Shown here: one piece after another, positions 5,730 to 7,083 of the stretch | Layout of the letters: each line of letters begins with the position of its first letter | How positions within the stretch are numbered: the stretch's first letter is position 1 | Assembly: GCA_946479225.1 (NCBI GenBank) | Contig: CAMLFI010000130.1 | Span: forward strand, 1 to 7,083 | Direction: 5' to 3' | Origin: an uncultured Mucilaginibacter sp. | GTDB taxonomy: Bacteria; Bacteroidota; Bacteroidia; Sphingobacteriales; Sphingobacteriaceae | DNA: 7,083 nt | Position numbers and translations under genes: made by a program | Notes under the pieces: generated by a model | Databases searched by the model: none | Told to the model about the DNA's origin: nothing | Seen by the model: only the letters and a program-made list of their open reading frames with translations

Positions 5730-6380
5730 TTACTGCGGTTTTGTAAACCTTACTTGCCTTTGCAGCGATTTTTTGTGGTGGGTATTCACTTTTTCTACCA
5801 GCTGTTTAAAGTTGTAATCGGCAGTAGTGCCGCAGTCCAGCATATCAAAATATAAGGATGGCTTGGTGCTTTCAAAATACTCAATAATATTACTGCACCA
5901 AATTAGCTGGCAGTTGCCCTTAACACGGCTTACCACTTCGTTTATGCCATCCTGAAATACAATGTCCTGTATGTGCATGCTTTCCAAATTCCCCTGCGGG
6001 AAGTAAAGGAACAGGTTGCCCGGTTGTGATAATTTATCGCCTATGTAATCAAAACTTTCTATTAACGATAGCTTGCCCGGCTCAACCGAAAAGCTACCGC
6101 AATATTGCAGCCATGGGTTCTTTTCCATCTGCTTTTTAACCGACATAATGTAAAGCTTGCGCATAAAGCCGGGTTTCCACAATACTTTTCCGCACAGGTA
6201 AAAAGCAAAAAATCCATCGAAAAAGCTAAAATGGTTAACCATTAAAATGTAGGAATGGTTAGGCTTTATATCAACGGGATTTATGACCAGTTTATTAAAA
6301 CGCCGCTTTAACAAAGCAGAGATGAGAACGCTGCCGCATTTAAAAAAGAATGGCTTTAACGGTTTTGATTGGATGATCAT
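5730..6380 (-). CDS. PlsC-family 1-acyl-glycerol-phosphate acyltransferase-like protein
   Basis: The 216-residue protein has the lysophospholipid acyltransferase fold signature. Motif I is NHFSFFD with H50 and D55 (the catalytic HX4D pair). Motif III is FPQGN (127-131) in place of the common FPEGT. The motif II region reads GSFSVEPGK (95-103), without the usual arginine. Members of this family move an acyl chain from acyl-CoA or acyl-ACP to a lysophospholipid or another hydroxyl at the inner membrane. A FPQG version is, from memory, common in Bacteroidota acyltransferases, some linked to pigment or lipid clusters, so the acceptor may not be lysophosphatidate. The N-terminus (FFFKCGSVLISALL) is hydrophobic and may associate with the membrane. 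Start is ATG at 6380. It ends 6 bases from the stop of the opposing TPR gene. Length is near the short end of the family. Confidence 0.85.
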   Translation of the reverse strand: MIIQSKPLKPFFFKCGSVLISALLKRRFNKLVINPVDIKPNHSYILMVNHFSFFDGFFAFYLCGKVLWKPGFMRKLYIMSVKKQMEKNPWLQYCGSFSVEPGKLSLIESFDYIGDKLSQPGNLFLYFPQGNLESMHIQDIVFQDGINEVVSRVKGNCQLIWCSNIIEYFESTKPSLYFDMLDCGTTADYNFKQLVEKVNTHHKKSLQRQVRFTKPQ

Positions 6381-6455
6381 GGCTGCTAATTTAAGGTATT
6401 TATAAAAAGCCGAATAAAATATTAAATAAATAAAAGGGGAGCGTCAAAAACCAAA

Positions 6456-6629
6456 CTTGCGCTCGTTTGCAACGAGTGCTTAATATGGGTGGGCGATTGC
6501 ATCGACATGAAAGCATTAAACTCACAACACTTTATAACAAGTGCCAACTGTAGATAGTAGACTATTTATAGTCAAAAAAGCGTCTCAGACGCGAGACCAC
6601 GTTAAGCACTCGTTGCAAACGAGCGCAAG
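6456..6629. repeat. 174-base element with perfect 28-base terminal inverted repeats
   Basis: Positions 6456-6483 and 6602-6629 are exact reverse complements over all 28 bases (outer end CTTGCGCTCG, inner end GTGCTTAA). Each arm is itself nearly palindromic: CTCGTT-TGC-AACGAG at 6462-6476, with its mirror in the right arm. The 118-base interior carries two more hairpins, GACTA-TTTA-TAGTC (6560-6573) and GCGTC-TCA-GACGC (6580-6592). No open reading frame of note lies inside. Size, end structure and lack of coding capacity fit a miniature inverted-repeat transposable element or a REP/BIME-like repeat. No convincing target-site duplication was seen (AAA on the left, AA on the right at most), so mobility is inferred. 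A structured RNA is the alternative. Confidence 0.8.
6574..6592 (-). terminator. Intrinsic terminator on the minus strand, inside the inverted-repeat element
   Basis: Read on the minus strand, GCGTC (6592-6588), loop TGA and GACGC (6584-6580) form a GC-rich hairpin followed directly by six T residues (6579-6574). It lies about 60 bases after the stop of the minus-strand membrane protein gene and would end that transcript before the acyltransferase gene. The stem is only 5 base pairs, or 6 with a one-base centre, and a competing stem GTCTC/GAGAC (6582-6586/6593-6597) exists. Confidence 0.5.
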
Positions 6630-6650
6630 AACGGCAAGAATAGCAACGAA

Positions 6651-7083
6651 CTAAACGCTTTTACTCTTTAAATTCCAGATCTTCTCCGCTTTGCGCCCAA
6701 TTAACCAAAACGAAGCCGCTAAAATGGCGAAGAATATTGCCTTGTTGATGTTGTCCCAAAAATATTCGAAGTATTTGGTGTAGATGAAGATGATTAGGAA
6801 GGTTATGCCAAACTCACGGGCTATGGTGTCGCCACGCTTTAAGCCGTATAACATAAAGCCGGCTGCAACCACTGCCGATATAATGCCCCAATAAAAAAAG
6901 CTGATCTGCTTAACGTTATACCACTTGTCCAGATTGCCGTAGTTACCAAAAATGCTCAACATCCACAACGATAGAAAGAGATATAACAAGCCCACTACAT
7001 AAGTTTGCTCCCAAAAAAATACAAACCATTTTCTGCTGCGCAATAGCTGGCAGGCACCTACCAATAACAGGCCGAACAACACA
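6651..7083 (-). CDS. C-terminal part of a multi-pass membrane protein, probably DUF2157-like (partial)
   Basis: The minus-strand frame is open from the window edge to TAG at 6653-6651, giving about 143 visible residues. No ATG lies near the edge and the GTG at 7082-7080 is only the first possible start in the window, so the gene almost certainly continues outside. The visible part has several hydrophobic segments: FVFFWEQTYVVGLLYLFLSLWM, FFYWGIISAVVAAGFMLYGL, FGITFLIIFIYTKYF and AIFFAILAASFWLIG. These are joined by short polar loops and followed by a basic tail, GRKAEKIWNLKSKSV. The order 'LYGLKxxDxIAREFG...YFEYFWD...KAIFFAILAxSFxxxGRKAEKIW' matches my recollection of the C-terminal half of Bacteroidota DUF2157 membrane proteins, whose function is unknown. 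The family name is tentative; that it is an integral membrane protein is secure. Confidence 0.7.
   Translation of the reverse strand, partial: VLFGLLLVGACQLLRSRKWFVFFWEQTYVVGLLYLFLSLWMLSIFGNYGNLDKWYNVKQISFFYWGIISAVVAAGFMLYGLKRGDTIAREFGITFLIIFIYTKYFEYFWDNINKAIFFAILAASFWLIGRKAEKIWNLKSKSV

Noticed and set aside
5728..5748. Hairpin GTTTAC/GTAAAC between the convergent genes as a bidirectional terminator
   Set aside because: The stem is 6 bases, AT-rich, with a 9-base loop and no T-tract on either side, so it was not called.
6391..6398. Minus-strand TACCTTAA as a promoter box for the acyltransferase
   Set aside because: Only part of the consensus matches and no TTG lies at the expected spacing; too weak to annotate.
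6451..6634. Target-site duplication flanking the inverted-repeat element
   Set aside because: The flanks share only a short run of A residues in AT-rich DNA, which is expected by chance.
7080..7082. GTG as the true start of the membrane protein
   Set aside because: It is simply the first permitted start before the window edge; the frame is open to the end and the visible part begins in the middle of a membrane protein.
1..7083. CRISPR array, tRNA, rRNA or riboswitch
   Set aside because: No regularly spaced direct repeats, no cloverleaf-like segment with conserved T-loop, and no recognisable aptamer were seen on either strand.

Overview
The window looks like chromosomal DNA from a member of the Bacteroidota, most likely the Sphingobacteriaceae (Mucilaginibacter/Pedobacter-like). 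This is inferred, not proven. The grounds are AT-rich intergenic DNA with TAnnTTTG-type -7 promoter boxes, no strong Shine-Dalgarno sites, a LytTR response regulator behind what looks like the tail of its kinase, a TPR-containing periplasmic-sensor histidine kinase, a FecI/FecR-like sigma/anti-sigma remnant, and a PlsC-family acyltransferase with the FPQG variant motif. No rRNA, tRNA, CRISPR array or complete transposase gene was seen.

Layout, left to right. Bases 1-42 are the last codons of an upstream gene, probably a LytS-type histidine kinase, overlapping the start of a LytTR response regulator (39-785) by ATGA. After a terminator comes a 731-residue TPR sensor histidine kinase (913-3108) that starts with TTG; its own terminator begins inside the stop codon. 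The two terminators share sequence well beyond the hairpin. A 275-base AT-rich gap with a second hairpin/T-tract and a good -7 box leads to a two-gene unit: an ECF sigma factor with region 2 but no region 4 (3384-3797), and a protein resembling the cytoplasmic N-terminus and membrane helix of a FecR anti-sigma factor, ending right after the helix (3809-4144). A secreted TPR-type protein (4239-5723) follows, with a -7 box only four bases before its ATG. It converges on a minus-strand acyltransferase (5730-6380).

Between the acyltransferase and the C-terminal part of a multi-pass membrane protein (minus strand, 6651 to the window edge) lies a 174-base element bounded by perfect 28-base inverted repeats (6456-6629). 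It contains further hairpins, one of which is a plausible intrinsic terminator for the minus-strand membrane protein gene.

The genes do not form one pathway. The common theme of 1-4144 is signal transduction: a kinase/LytTR pair, an orphan TPR kinase and a reduced sigma/anti-sigma pair. The right-hand part holds envelope or lipid functions and a repeat element. The most unusual items are the doubly shortened sigma/anti-sigma pair and the long inverted-repeat element.
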